Origin: Pyxidicoccus trucidator
Lineage (GTDB): Bacteria > Myxococcota > Myxococcia > Myxococcales > Myxococcaceae
NCBI RefSeq assembly: GCF_010894435.1
Contig: NZ_JAAIXZ010000027.1
Location: forward strand, 1 to 64,000
Reading direction: 5' to 3'
Length of the DNA: 64,000 nt
A model generated the notes under the pieces. The model made no database searches and was not told where the DNA came from. It was given only the letters and a program-made list of their open reading frames with translations. The position numbers and the translations under genes were made by a program. Shown here piece after piece: positions 34,787 through 42,949 of the stretch. Within the stretch, counting starts at the first letter, position 1. Every line of letters starts with the position of its first letter.

Positions 34787-36346
34787 TCAGAGGGCCTCTG
34801 ACGAGCGAACCGCCACGTCATGGGCCGCCGCGGCCGCGCGCAGGTTGTTGGCGGCGAGGTGCTGCTCGACCTCGGTGAGCATCGCGCCATCGACTCCGGC
34901 GTTACGCATCGTGGAGACGTTGAGCCGGAGGGTGTTGGGAATGGTGCTGGTGACGTAGGTGCGTGACTTGGAGTACTGCAGCGTCAGCGCATTGCAGCCC
35001 GTGCCCATCCAGGGCGTGGAGGTGATGCGTGCGCAGACGGGCTGGAGCTGGAGGAGGCCTTCGTGCTCCAGCAGCTTGCCGGCCATGTAGTACAGGCGGA
35101 GCTTCGTGCTGCGCGGGGGCAGCTTGCCGACCTGGGTGACGCGGGCGTTCATCTCGGCCAGGAACTTCTGCGAGGCGTCCAGCGTGGCCGCATCCGTCAT
35201 CGTCTGACGGGTGGCGTCGTCCGCGGCCTGGGCCACCAGCGCCTCCCGGCGGCGCGTCATGCCGGTGAGGGTCTTCTGGACGATGTCGCTCACGCGCTGG
35301 TAACGCGAGTCCGTGTAGGAAACCACGCTCTCCAGGACACGGATGGACGCGGTGACGAGCTGGGGACGCTCGAGGGTGTTCGCCTGCATGAAGGCGACGT
35401 AGGGGCGCAGCTCCTCTTCCAGGACGGAGTCCTCATAGGCGAGCTGCCGGGACATCCGGACGGCGTCGAGCCGCATCTGCTGGGGGGTGGCGCTCTCCGC
35501 GCGGCTGAGCTGTACCAATTCCAGCTGCACGTCGGGCAGCGTCACCAGGGTGGCCGTGGAGGCCCGCTGCACCAGTCCCTGAAGCTGCGCCAGGATGACC
35601 GGCTCGTTCGTCCGGTAGGCCGCGAACTGCTGCACCAGGGCGGCATAGGCGGGCTGGAGCGCATCCACCCGCGCCTTGTGCGCGTCCAGGGTCTGCTGGA
35701 CCTTGGCGAGCATCTCCCGCGAGTCGGCCGCTGCGGCCTCGGCGCCCCGGTTCTCCTCGGCCGCCTTGAACTTCAGGATGTCGGACAGGCCGGTGTCCAG
35801 GACCTGCTTGTTGCTCTTGCGCAGCGCCTCCAGGTCATCGGAGTTGTCGAGCCACGTGCCCCAGGAGACGTCCTTCATCTTCTGGATGCTCAGCTCGTAG
35901 GAGCGCATGGTGACGTCCGTGGAACTGGCCGTCCGGTAGAACGTCATGATGCGCTCGGTCTGGGCCCGGTACTCCGCCTGATTGCCGATGGAGATGGCTT
36001 CGGCCCACAGCACGGGGGGCCACCCCATGCAGCTTTGCCAGGAGGTAGGGGTGGCGATGACGCACTTGTTCTTGATCTGCTCCACCAGGATCTTGTTGTA
36101 GAGGCTGGCGACGTCCGTGGTCGTCTGACAGACGATGGAGTTGTCGGGGTTCTCGTGGCGCTTGCCACAGAGGCGCACCGCGCCGAGCGGCTGCCGCTGC
36201 GTGGTGGTGGCGGGGGTGGCGGGCACGTCTTCGGCGCTGGCCGTCGGCTCGCCGGACGGGGATGGCGCCGGGCTGCAGGCGCCCAGCAGCAGCGCCGTGG
36301 CGGCGGCAAGGCCGGACCTTCGGATGGGATTGCGTCTGGACATCAT
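34787..36346 (-). CDS. Helical lipoprotein of unknown function
   Basis: 519 residues. A lipoprotein signal (LAAATALLLGAC) gives a lipidated cysteine near residue 24, followed by a Ser/Pro/Ala-rich linker. A cysteine-containing region follows (LCGKRHENPDNSIVC, NKCVIATPTSWQSC). Residues about 150-430 are almost wholly alpha-helical and charged, with few prolines, as in coiled-coil or helical-bundle proteins. The C-terminal 80 residues contain one further cysteine pair (VCARITSTPWMGTGC). No family recognised. It lies 41 bases upstream of the pre-toxin-like gene and 84 bases downstream of another exported protein, so the three are probably made and exported together. Start: two adjacent ATG codons at 36346 and 36343; GAGG is about 12 bases upstream. 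Confidence 0.7.
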   Translation of the reverse strand: MMSRRNPIRRSGLAAATALLLGACSPAPSPSGEPTASAEDVPATPATTTQRQPLGAVRLCGKRHENPDNSIVCQTTTDVASLYNKILVEQIKNKCVIATPTSWQSCMGWPPVLWAEAISIGNQAEYRAQTERIMTFYRTASSTDVTMRSYELSIQKMKDVSWGTWLDNSDDLEALRKSNKQVLDTGLSDILKFKAAEENRGAEAAAADSREMLAKVQQTLDAHKARVDALQPAYAALVQQFAAYRTNEPVILAQLQGLVQRASTATLVTLPDVQLELVQLSRAESATPQQMRLDAVRMSRQLAYEDSVLEEELRPYVAFMQANTLERPQLVTASIRVLESVVSYTDSRYQRVSDIVQKTLTGMTRRREALVAQAADDATRQTMTDAATLDASQKFLAEMNARVTQVGKLPPRSTKLRLYYMAGKLLEHEGLLQLQPVCARITSTPWMGTGCNALTLQYSKSRTYVTSTIPNTLRLNVSTMRNAGVDGAMLTEVEQHLAANNLRAAAAAHDVAVRSSEAL

Positions 36347-36430
36347 GGGAATGGGAAGCCTCGCGGGCCGACATGCGCCGGCCCGGCTCGGGATGCGTGG
36401 TGAATGCGGGAGGTTGCGCGGAGGCCGCCG

Positions 36431-37393
36431 TCAGGGCGTGAGCCACGGGGCCAGCTGCGTCCGGCCCAGGTTCAGCTTCGCCTCGGCTGCGGCGTACTGC
36501 TGGGCCGCCACCTGGTAGTCGGCCTGATACTGGGCCTGGGCGCCCGCGTCGGAGCGCGCCGCCAGCTTGTCGATGATGGGCTTGGCCTCGGCGCCGAGGA
36601 AGTCCCGCAGCGTCTTGGGCGTACCGTCCGGGTTCGTGTAGTCGCCCGCATCGCCGAGCGTTCCCAGGGCGAAGTAGAAGTTGGCGAGCGTCTCCCGCTC
36701 CGCGTCGGTCAGCGTGTCATCACAGCCCATGGTCGTCTTGAAGATGATGGGCGCCGCGTCCTTCGCCTGCGCGCGCAGGTCATTCATGGACTCGGTGGTG
36801 AGCGCGGTGAAGAAGAGGTTGGACAGCTCCTGCATGAAGTCGAAGGCGGCGCTGTACTCGACGAGGTAGGCGAGGTTGTCTCGCGCGGCCTTCTTGGCGT
36901 TCGCATCGTCCTGGAGCTGCTGGAGGATGGCATTGGCCTGCGCGGTGGTGTCCACGTCCACCTGGTTCCACTGGATGTCCAGGGAGATGCGGCAGGTCTC
37001 ATTGAACGCGGCGTACTGCGTCCACGTGGAAGAGTCCTTCAGCTCGATGGAGCTGAGGTGCTGGCGGGTCAGGCCCCGGACCACATGCTGCGGCGTGGAG
37101 ATGAAGACATACTTCTGGGCAGCCTCGTCCTTCGGGGTCAGCGTCACCTCGAGCGGGTACTGCGTGGAGCAGTTGCCAGTCATCACCCGGTTGAAGACGG
37201 TGCGCATGGGGACGGCGGTGTTGAAGACGTCACCAACAAGCGTCTGGGTGGGAATCGCACAGCGAGTGAGCCGCCCCGAAGCCAGGGTGCACCGGGCAGG
37301 CGAGACGAGGTCCACGGTGGTGCTGGAGGCGAAGGCGGAGCCTCCCCCCAATGAACAGACGAGGAGCGCTCCGAGCAATGTCGGTCGGGTCAT
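36431..37393 (-). CDS. Secreted helical protein, first gene of the pre-toxin operon
   Basis: 320 residues. A Sec signal (LLGALLVCSLGGGSAFAS) is followed by a beta-like N-terminal half with cysteines in SPARCTL, LTRCAIP, GNCSTQ and NETCRIS. The second half is helical (QQLQDDANAKKAARDN onward). I recognise no family. The ATG at 37393 places the signal at the extreme N-terminus, whereas the longer open frame adds more than 80 unlikely residues. The ribosome site is weak (AAGAC). It heads a minus-strand run of four genes with gaps of 84, 41 and 60 bases. The promoter should lie in the 969-base gap to ffh, but I found no convincing hexamer pair. Confidence 0.7.
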   Translation of the reverse strand: MTRPTLLGALLVCSLGGGSAFASSTTVDLVSPARCTLASGRLTRCAIPTQTLVGDVFNTAVPMRTVFNRVMTGNCSTQYPLEVTLTPKDEAAQKYVFISTPQHVVRGLTRQHLSSIELKDSSTWTQYAAFNETCRISLDIQWNQVDVDTTAQANAILQQLQDDANAKKAARDNLAYLVEYSAAFDFMQELSNLFFTALTTESMNDLRAQAKDAAPIIFKTTMGCDDTLTDAERETLANFYFALGTLGDAGDYTNPDGTPKTLRDFLGAEAKPIIDKLAARSDAGAQAQYQADYQVAAQQYAAAEAKLNLGRTQLAPWLTP

Positions 37394-38206
37394 GATGTTT
37401 GTCTTTCTATGCTTCGGGTAGGCCCCAGCCATCGCGCCGGGCACGCAGCCCGGAACGTTGGATGAGGAGGGTTTTCGGACGCGGATGGGCAATGCCAGAC
37501 AGGGCCCGGGACGGGTCACATCAGGCGCAAGACGGCGAAAGACTTCGGGCCCCTGACAGGAAACGAACGGGTCAGGAGGGAGGTGAGCAGGAATCTGGCT
37601 GCTGGGTTCCAGTGCGCGCCCAGTCAGCACACCTTCACCCCTCAAAACGCCTTCTCAGGCGCATTCGAGGTGGGTGGCTTCCAAGGGTTGGCGGCAAAAC
37701 AATCTATGTTCGAGCGGCAATCTCCTTCACCCGTTCGTCAACTGTCAACCATTGAGTTCCCCTGAGCCTCTCCGTCCGGGGAATATCCTCTCAATGTGAA
37801 ACAGATTGAAGGGCCAATATAAACAAGACAGAAGCACTGCAGGCGTGGTGGAGTTCATGCGGATCCTCCGGCGGAGGTCGCCGGCCAGGAAGGACCTGCA
37901 CTGCGCGTGCCACCGGGCGACGCCGCAAGCCGAGTTCCAGGGCACTGACACGGCTGGGCGGATGCGTCCGCAGCGTGCCGACCTGCTCGCCAAGCGTGGG
38001 TGAGGGGCACCGCAAGGTGAACCTAGCCGCCGGGCAATCTTCCCCGCAGGGCCTGCCCACCTCCCTGCCGGTAGCGGTCGCGAGCATGGGACGGCCGTCC
38101 TCTGCTTCGGGAGGCATGCGGACGCGCCTGGCGCCCTCTTCGGGGCCGGCCCGCACCTGTAGCGGCTTCAGGGGCGGGCTTTTCGTACCCGGGGGCTGGG
38201 TCCCAG

Positions 38207-38303
38207 GGATGCGCCAAACCCCGAAAGGCGTTGAAGATTTCAGGCCCTCCGGCCCAGTCCGCGCGTCGCGGTGGGGCCTCTGGGGCCCTTCTCTTCACTG
38301 TTC
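38207..38303 (+). repeat. Structured dispersed repeat, copy B
   Basis: 97 bases matching 29815-29910. Outer stem 38242-38247 with 38274-38279 (AGGCCC/GGGCCT); inner hairpin 38259-38263 with 38267-38271 (CCGCG, loop CGT, CGCGG). Relative to copy A the outermost pair changes G-C to A-T and the loop-closing pair changes C-G to G-C, so both stems are kept. It ends 45 bases before the likely ffh -10 element. Confidence 0.7.
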
Positions 38304-38344
38304 GACGGCCCGGATGCGCTCCACCGTCGCATCCTGCCTTCCCC

Positions 38345-38353
38345 TGTTATAAA
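38345..38353 (+). promoter_or_regulatory. Extended -10 promoter element of ffh
   Basis: TGTTATAAA fits the extended -10 form TGn-TATAAT with one mismatch. The matching -35 position (about 38325-38330) is poor. Transcription would start near 38360, two or three bases before the ffh ATG. Confidence 0.5.
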
Positions 38354-38362
38354 GCGCCCCCC

Positions 38363-40009
38363 ATGCTCGAGACCGTCACCAAGGGCTTCCGCGCCGCCAA
38401 GAACCGCCTCGCCGGCAAGAGCGAGCTCACCCCGGAGCTGGTGGACGAGTCGCTCCGCGACATCCGCGTGTCCCTCCTCGAGGCCGACGTGGCCTTCGAC
38501 GTGGTGAAGAAGTTCGTCGCCCGCGTCCGCGAGAAGGCCGTGGGTGAGCTGGTGCAGACGACCATCACCGACAAGGCTGGCCAGAAGCGCAAGGTCAGCC
38601 CCATGGACCACTTCATCAAGATCTGCCACGACGAGCTGGAGGCCCTCATGGGGCCGGTGGACACCAGCCTCCAGCTCAAGCCCAAGGGCCAGCTGTCCGG
38701 CATCATGATGGTGGGCCTCCAGGGCTCCGGTAAGACGACCACCACCGGCAAGCTCGCCAACCGGCTCCTCCAGCAGGGGCGCAAGCCGCTGCTCGTCGCC
38801 GCGGACATCTACCGCCCCGCCGCCGTGGACCAGCTCAAGGTCCTCGGCGAGCGCCTCAAGGTCCCCGTCTACCACGAGCCCGGCCTCCAGCCCCCCGAGC
38901 TGGCGAAGCGCGGCTACGCCGCGGCCCGCGAGCAGAAGTGCGACGTGGTCCTCATCGACACCGCCGGCCGCCTCGCCATCGACGAGGCGCTGATGACCGA
39001 GCTGGAGTCCATCAAGGCCACCGTCCAGCCCGACAACATCCTCCTGGTCTGCGACGCGATGATTGGCCAGGACGCCGTGCGCACCGCCGCCGAGTTCGAC
39101 CGGCGCCTGACGCTGGACGGCTTCATCCTCACCAAGCTGGACGGTGACGCCCGCGGCGGCGCGGCGCTCTCCATCAAGGAAGTCACCGGCAAGCCCATCA
39201 AGTTCCTCGGCATGGGCGAGTCGATGGACAAGCTGGAGGAGTTCCGCCCCGACGGCCTCGCGGGCCGCATCCTCGGGTTCGGCGACATCGTCGGCCTGAT
39301 GAAGGACTTCGAGAAGGTCGTCGACGAGAAGAAGGCCGAGGAGGATGCGAAGAAGCTCCTGTCCGGCCAGTTCTCGATGAAGGACTTCGTCGAGCAGATC
39401 CGCATGGTCCGGAAGATGGGCCCGCTCAAGGACCTGCTGGAGAAGTTCCCCCTCTTCGGCGACCTCACCGAGCACCTCAACCCGGACGAGAAGGAGCTCA
39501 CCAAAATCGAGGCGATGTACGACTCGATGACGGCGAAGGAGCGCCTGCGGCCGGACATCATCAACAGCAGCCGCATCGGCCGCATCGCCAAGGGCAGCGG
39601 TCGCAAGGTGGAAGAGGTCCGCGAGCTGCTCCAGAAGTTCGGGATGATGCAGCAGGTGATGGGCTCCATCGGCCAGAACCCGGGCCTGCTGGGCCGCATC
39701 CCCGGCTTCAAGCAGCTCGGTCAGCTGTCGCAGATGAAGAACATGGACCTCTCCAGCATGTTCGGCGGCGACTCGAAGATGATGGAGAAGATGATGGCCG
39801 GTGGCATGCCCGGTATGGGCATGCCCATGCAGATGCCGCAGATCGCTCCCGGCTACACCCCGCCCATGGGCCAGGCCGCCATGGCCAAGGCCCGCCTCAT
39901 GGGCTACGCCCCGCCCTCCGCGGCCGGGAAGCCCGAGGACCGCGACGCCATCAAGGAGCGCCGCAAGCGGGAGAAGGACAACAAGAAGAAGAACCGCAAG
40001 AAGCGGTAG
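38363..40009 (+). CDS. ffh: Signal recognition particle GTPase Ffh
   Basis: 548 residues. Ffh binds SRP RNA and signal sequences of nascent membrane proteins and docks on FtsY. The N domain (1-90) is followed by a G domain with P-loop GLQGSGKTT (about 118-126), DTAGRL (near 199) and TKLDGDARGG (near 257). The Met-rich M domain (about 340-480) binds RNA and signal peptide. Beyond this are about 60 extra residues rich in Met, Gly and Pro (GMPGMGMPMQMPQ) and a Lys/Arg tail (KREKDNKKKNRKKR), making it longer than E. coli Ffh (about 450). I chose the ATG at 38363 because the conserved N-terminus (MLETVTKGFRAAKNRL) begins there; the longer frame adds an unrelated stretch. No ribosome site is visible and the -10 element is 10 bases away, so the mRNA may be leaderless. 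A terminator follows the stop. Confidence 0.97.
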   Translation: MLETVTKGFRAAKNRLAGKSELTPELVDESLRDIRVSLLEADVAFDVVKKFVARVREKAVGELVQTTITDKAGQKRKVSPMDHFIKICHDELEALMGPVDTSLQLKPKGQLSGIMMVGLQGSGKTTTTGKLANRLLQQGRKPLLVAADIYRPAAVDQLKVLGERLKVPVYHEPGLQPPELAKRGYAAAREQKCDVVLIDTAGRLAIDEALMTELESIKATVQPDNILLVCDAMIGQDAVRTAAEFDRRLTLDGFILTKLDGDARGGAALSIKEVTGKPIKFLGMGESMDKLEEFRPDGLAGRILGFGDIVGLMKDFEKVVDEKKAEEDAKKLLSGQFSMKDFVEQIRMVRKMGPLKDLLEKFPLFGDLTEHLNPDEKELTKIEAMYDSMTAKERLRPDIINSSRIGRIAKGSGRKVEEVRELLQKFGMMQQVMGSIGQNPGLLGRIPGFKQLGQLSQMKNMDLSSMFGGDSKMMEKMMAGGMPGMGMPMQMPQIAPGYTPPMGQAAMAKARLMGYAPPSAAGKPEDRDAIKERRKREKDNKKKNRKKR

Positions 40010-40035
40010 TCCCCCTGACTGTCGTCGAGGCGGCC

Positions 40036-40083
40036 ACGCCCGCTGTCCCTGTGTGACTCCAGGGGTAGCGGGCGTTCGTATTT
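40036..40083 (+). terminator. Terminator after ffh
   Basis: ACGCCCGCT (40036-40044) pairs perfectly with AGCGGGCGT (40067-40075); an inner CCCT/AGGG pairing can extend it. TCGTATTT follows, a weak U-run. It starts 26 bases after the ffh stop. Confidence 0.6.
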
Positions 40084-40264
40084 CCGAGGTTGGGGGGCTG
40101 GTCCGGGATGACCGTCTCACGTTCTGGATGCCCGTCCAGGCCCATGGATGGGTAACGGGCCTTAGAGGTCTGGCTTGGATGCTCCGGTCCATGAGAAAGG
40201 GCCGGACGGTCGCGAGTGGACAGGGGGCCTTGAGGCCCCGACGCCCTGGGAAATGGGGTGTGGA

Positions 40265-41686
40265 ATGCCACTTGCGATACGCACCGCTATGCCCAGACTC
40301 CCACTGCTTTTCTCCGCGCTGCTCGTCCTTGGCTGGACCTCCGCCTGCATCGATGTCCCCGACGTGGTGGACCCACCAGAAGAGTCCTCGGACTCGGGCT
40401 CCAACCTTCCGCCTGATGCGGGCGGGACTCCCGACGCGGGACCTCTGCCTGATGCTGGGAGCGGTGGGACCGACGCAGGACCGGTGGATTCGCGCAGGCC
40501 GACCCTGTTGAACACCACGCCCATGGGTAGCGCCACCGAAGTGCCCCGAAACGCGCAGCTCGTCCTCACGTTCTCCGAGCCGATGGACATCGACTCCGTC
40601 GACGTAGGCCTTCAGCCATCCGTGACACTGGGGGCACCCGTGTGGAGCCAGCAGGACACGGTGCTGACCCTCCAGCCCGTGGCGGAGTTGGCTGAGAATG
40701 TCGCCTATGCGGTGTCCGTGGATGGCGAGGATGTTGCCGGCAATTCGCTGACCGGGACACGCTCGTTCTCGTTCACCACGACAGGCCCCGCCCCCGACAC
40801 CACAGCGCCGACGGTGCTTGTCGCGAGTCCGAGCCAGACCTCGACCGGTAATGCGCGCAACACGCTCTTCGAAATCGTGTTCTCCGAGCCGATGAACAAG
40901 GCCTCGGTCCAGGCGGCGTTCTCCATCACCGCGCCTTCGGGTTTCAACGGTGGCGGATTCTCCTGGAACGAAGCAGGGACGGTGATGACCTACGTGTTGC
41001 CCGCGAGCTTCGCCTTCGGAGCCGACGTGTCCTGGCAGGTGTCAACCAGTGCCAAGGATGCGGCCGGCAATGCGCTGACTGAGGCCCTGACACGCGTGTT
41101 CCGAATTGTTCGACAGGGGACCACGACGCTGCGCTTCAATCCGGAGACCAGCGGTGGAGTGGGCGCTCCTGGCTACCTTCGTAACAATCACTTGTATAAC
41201 TTGGTGAGCCTGGGCGACGACGGGGCAGACAACATCTATCGTCTATTTATTGGATTCAAACTTGACAGCCTTCCCGAAGAACTCACCCAGGTCTCACAGG
41301 CTACGCTCAGGTGGTGGGTGACAACCCAGCTTGGCAACCCTTTTGAGAAACATGGGCGCCTACTGCTAGAGCCTGTGGATGTGGGCGACGAAATCGCTCT
41401 CACCTCCGATGGGCCGACCCCAGAGATTATTGCGGACTACGATGCCGAGCCCTTGGCTCCAGGTGTCGGCGTCCTTGCGAGTTCGGTTGCGAGCCCCGGA
41501 AGCCTTGACGTCACCTCCTGGGTGGCGCAGGACTGGTCAAACCGGATCGTCCGCAACAAGAGAACGCAATACCGCTTACGCTTCGAGCAGGCCGTCACCA
41601 ATGACAGTATTGCTGACGTATTGCGTTCTGACGCCGAGGTTCATCCCACCTTGGCGGAACTTCAGGTTGTCTACGAATACCCCTGA
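40265..41686 (+). CDS. Ig-like-repeat surface lipoprotein with a DNRLRE-like C-terminus
   Basis: 473 residues. A lipoprotein signal (LLFSALLVLGWTSAC) is followed by a disordered Asp/Gly/Pro linker with three PDAG repeats (about 45-80). Two bacterial Ig-like (SbsA type) domains follow, each with the signature VLTFSEPMD or IVFSEPMN and a DTTAPTVL spacer (about 85-285). The C-terminal 190 residues have the look of the DNRLRE family seen in extracellular proteins: a TTLRFNPET start, LRWWVTT in the middle and LDVTSWV-QDW near the end. The role is probably surface binding or spacing. The 41100-41690 part is visibly poorer in G+C, with codons such as TTA, TAT and ATT that are rare elsewhere here, hinting that this domain was acquired separately. 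The start at 40265 is preceded by GGGGTGTGG; an ATG at 40289 is the alternative. Confidence 0.75.
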   Translation: MPLAIRTAMPRLPLLFSALLVLGWTSACIDVPDVVDPPEESSDSGSNLPPDAGGTPDAGPLPDAGSGGTDAGPVDSRRPTLLNTTPMGSATEVPRNAQLVLTFSEPMDIDSVDVGLQPSVTLGAPVWSQQDTVLTLQPVAELAENVAYAVSVDGEDVAGNSLTGTRSFSFTTTGPAPDTTAPTVLVASPSQTSTGNARNTLFEIVFSEPMNKASVQAAFSITAPSGFNGGGFSWNEAGTVMTYVLPASFAFGADVSWQVSTSAKDAAGNALTEALTRVFRIVRQGTTTLRFNPETSGGVGAPGYLRNNHLYNLVSLGDDGADNIYRLFIGFKLDSLPEELTQVSQATLRWWVTTQLGNPFEKHGRLLLEPVDVGDEIALTSDGPTPEIIADYDAEPLAPGVGVLASSVASPGSLDVTSWVAQDWSNRIVRNKRTQYRLRFEQAVTNDSIADVLRSDAEVHPTLAELQVVYEYP

Positions 41687-41738
41687 GCCTCTTCTCCGTC
41701 GCACAGCGACGATTGCGCCTGTAGTTTCGGGGAACTTC

Positions 41739-42839
41739 TCAACCCTGTCGCTTAGGCACCACGAGGCCCTGGCTGAGCCGCTTGAGTACCCGCTGCTTCT
41801 GGCGCCGCTTGTAGGCCTCGTGGGCATTCTCTCCCAGTTCGTTGAGGCGCGCCGTCTCCTCGTCGACGATCTGGAACTCTACCAGCGAGATGACAATGCG
41901 GCCCTTGCGCTGGCGCGTGTCCTCCTCCGGCAGGGGCAGGTACGCGTCCATCCGCACCGGGATGTCCACGACGAAGTTGAGCGCCCGGTACGTGTTCCCG
42001 GAGAAGGTGTTGCCGTTGCGGTCCTCCCGGTCTTCGTAGTCGCGGTCCAGATGGAGCTGTGGCGTGTGCGCCTCGAAGTGGGGGTACTCCGCCAGCACGG
42101 ACTTGAACGGGATGAGCGTGTTCTCTGTCTGGCCCGGCACCACGAGGTGGAAGGGAAACAGCCGCTGCGTGAGGTAGTAGAGCACCGGCAACAGGTCTTC
42201 CCGCTTCCGCGTCACTACCCGGAAGCGCGTCCTGTCGTACACCTGCGCGGCCACCGTCTCCTTCTTGGCCAGCAGCTTGGTGACGAGCGAGTCCCGCGTC
42301 TTGATGGAGTGCGCGAACTCCACCACCGGCAGCCCCTTGGCCTGCATCTCCTCGGCGACGCTCAGCACCTTCTCCGTCACCAGCTCCGCCAGCTCCGCCT
42401 CGGACACCGCCAGGCGGAAGAGCAGATCACGCCCTTCGATGTGCTGGATGACGTGCATCACCTTCAGCACCACGCAGGCGATGCGGCGGTGACGGGGGGA
42501 GCCCTTCGCGCCGGAGGCCAGGAGGAACAGGTCGTGAATCTCCCCCGGCTGCGCCACCGCGTCCGCGACGCGGTAGTTGTACGTCTTGCGCAGGTACTCC
42601 ACCGCCTCCGCCAGCACCCCACGGGCCCAGGCGTCGTCGTAGGGCCGGGACACGTCGAGTTGGACGAGGCGCAGGAAGCGGTCCACCTCGTCCCGCGTCT
42701 GGAAGTGCATCCGCCGCCAGTCGATGACCGAGCCACCACGGAGGATGAGGCGGATGCGCTCAAGCTCGCGCAGGCCCATCTCCTCCACCGAGCGGATGGG
42801 GATGTCGGGCAGGACGGGGGTGAGCGAGGGGGGCTTCAC
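41739..42839 (-). CDS. RelA/SpoT-fold nucleotidyltransferase-like protein
   Basis: 366 residues, cytoplasmic. The C-terminal half follows the (p)ppGpp synthetase pattern. K180-x3-S184-x3-K188 (IKTRDSLVTK) matches the RxKxxxSxxxK nucleotide site without its first Arg. D202 and R207 (YDRTRFRV) match the DLxxIR metal motif. TYRALNFVV (283-291) matches the GYxSxH block. E321 and Q323 (VEFQI) match the catalytic EIQIRT, lacking the R-T. ENAHEAYKRRQ (337-347) matches the AAHWAYK motif. The order and spacing agree with Rel enzymes, so I infer the fold with good confidence and the activity with little. The N-terminal 170 residues are not the HD hydrolase or any domain I recognise. I believe this is the uncharacterised family TIGR04552 but cannot check. 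It converges with the Ig-like gene (52-base gap) and has no operon partner. Confidence 0.65.
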   Translation of the reverse strand: MKPPSLTPVLPDIPIRSVEEMGLRELERIRLILRGGSVIDWRRMHFQTRDEVDRFLRLVQLDVSRPYDDAWARGVLAEAVEYLRKTYNYRVADAVAQPGEIHDLFLLASGAKGSPRHRRIACVVLKVMHVIQHIEGRDLLFRLAVSEAELAELVTEKVLSVAEEMQAKGLPVVEFAHSIKTRDSLVTKLLAKKETVAAQVYDRTRFRVVTRKREDLLPVLYYLTQRLFPFHLVVPGQTENTLIPFKSVLAEYPHFEAHTPQLHLDRDYEDREDRNGNTFSGNTYRALNFVVDIPVRMDAYLPLPEEDTRQRKGRIVISLVEFQIVDEETARLNELGENAHEAYKRRQKQRVLKRLSQGLVVPKRQG

Positions 42840-42896
42840 GTTAGAGGCTTCCTAGCCGAGCCGCCCCAGTCGGGAAAGCCCTCCGGAAAGCACGAA

Positions 42897-42923
42897 GGCC
42901 CTTTCCCATGGGAGGAAAGGGCC
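42897..42923 (-). terminator. Terminator after the MORN-repeat gene
   Basis: GGCCCTTTCC (42897-42906) pairs perfectly with GGAAAGGGCC (42914-42923). It lies 26 bases past the stop; the downstream minus-strand sequence TTCGTGCTTT is moderately T-rich. Confidence 0.65.
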
Positions 42924-42949
42924 CTCGTCACTGCCGAGCAGCCGGACGA

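Larger units (their letters stand above)
37394..38362. other. 969-base divergent intergenic region
   Basis: Lies between the exported-protein operon (leftward) and ffh (rightward). It holds an AT-richer island at about 37690-37830, unusual for this genome, where I would look for the leftward promoter; repeat copy B at 38207-38303; and an extended -10 element next to ffh. Short frames here have no ribosome sites or recognisable content, so I do not call genes. Confidence 0.6.

Noticed and set aside
32355-34958. Plus-strand open frame of 867 codons opposite the pre-toxin-like gene (also 35063-36403)
   Set aside because: The minus-strand frame has a signal peptide, ordered cysteines and a domain pattern; the plus frame has none.
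37743-37748. Perfect TTGACA hexamer on the minus strand as the -35 of the exported-protein operon
   Set aside because: No acceptable -10 lies at 16-18 bases; the hexamer alone is not enough.
37399-38003. Short plus-strand frames in the gap before ffh
   Set aside because: No ribosome sites, basic random composition, no repeats or signals.
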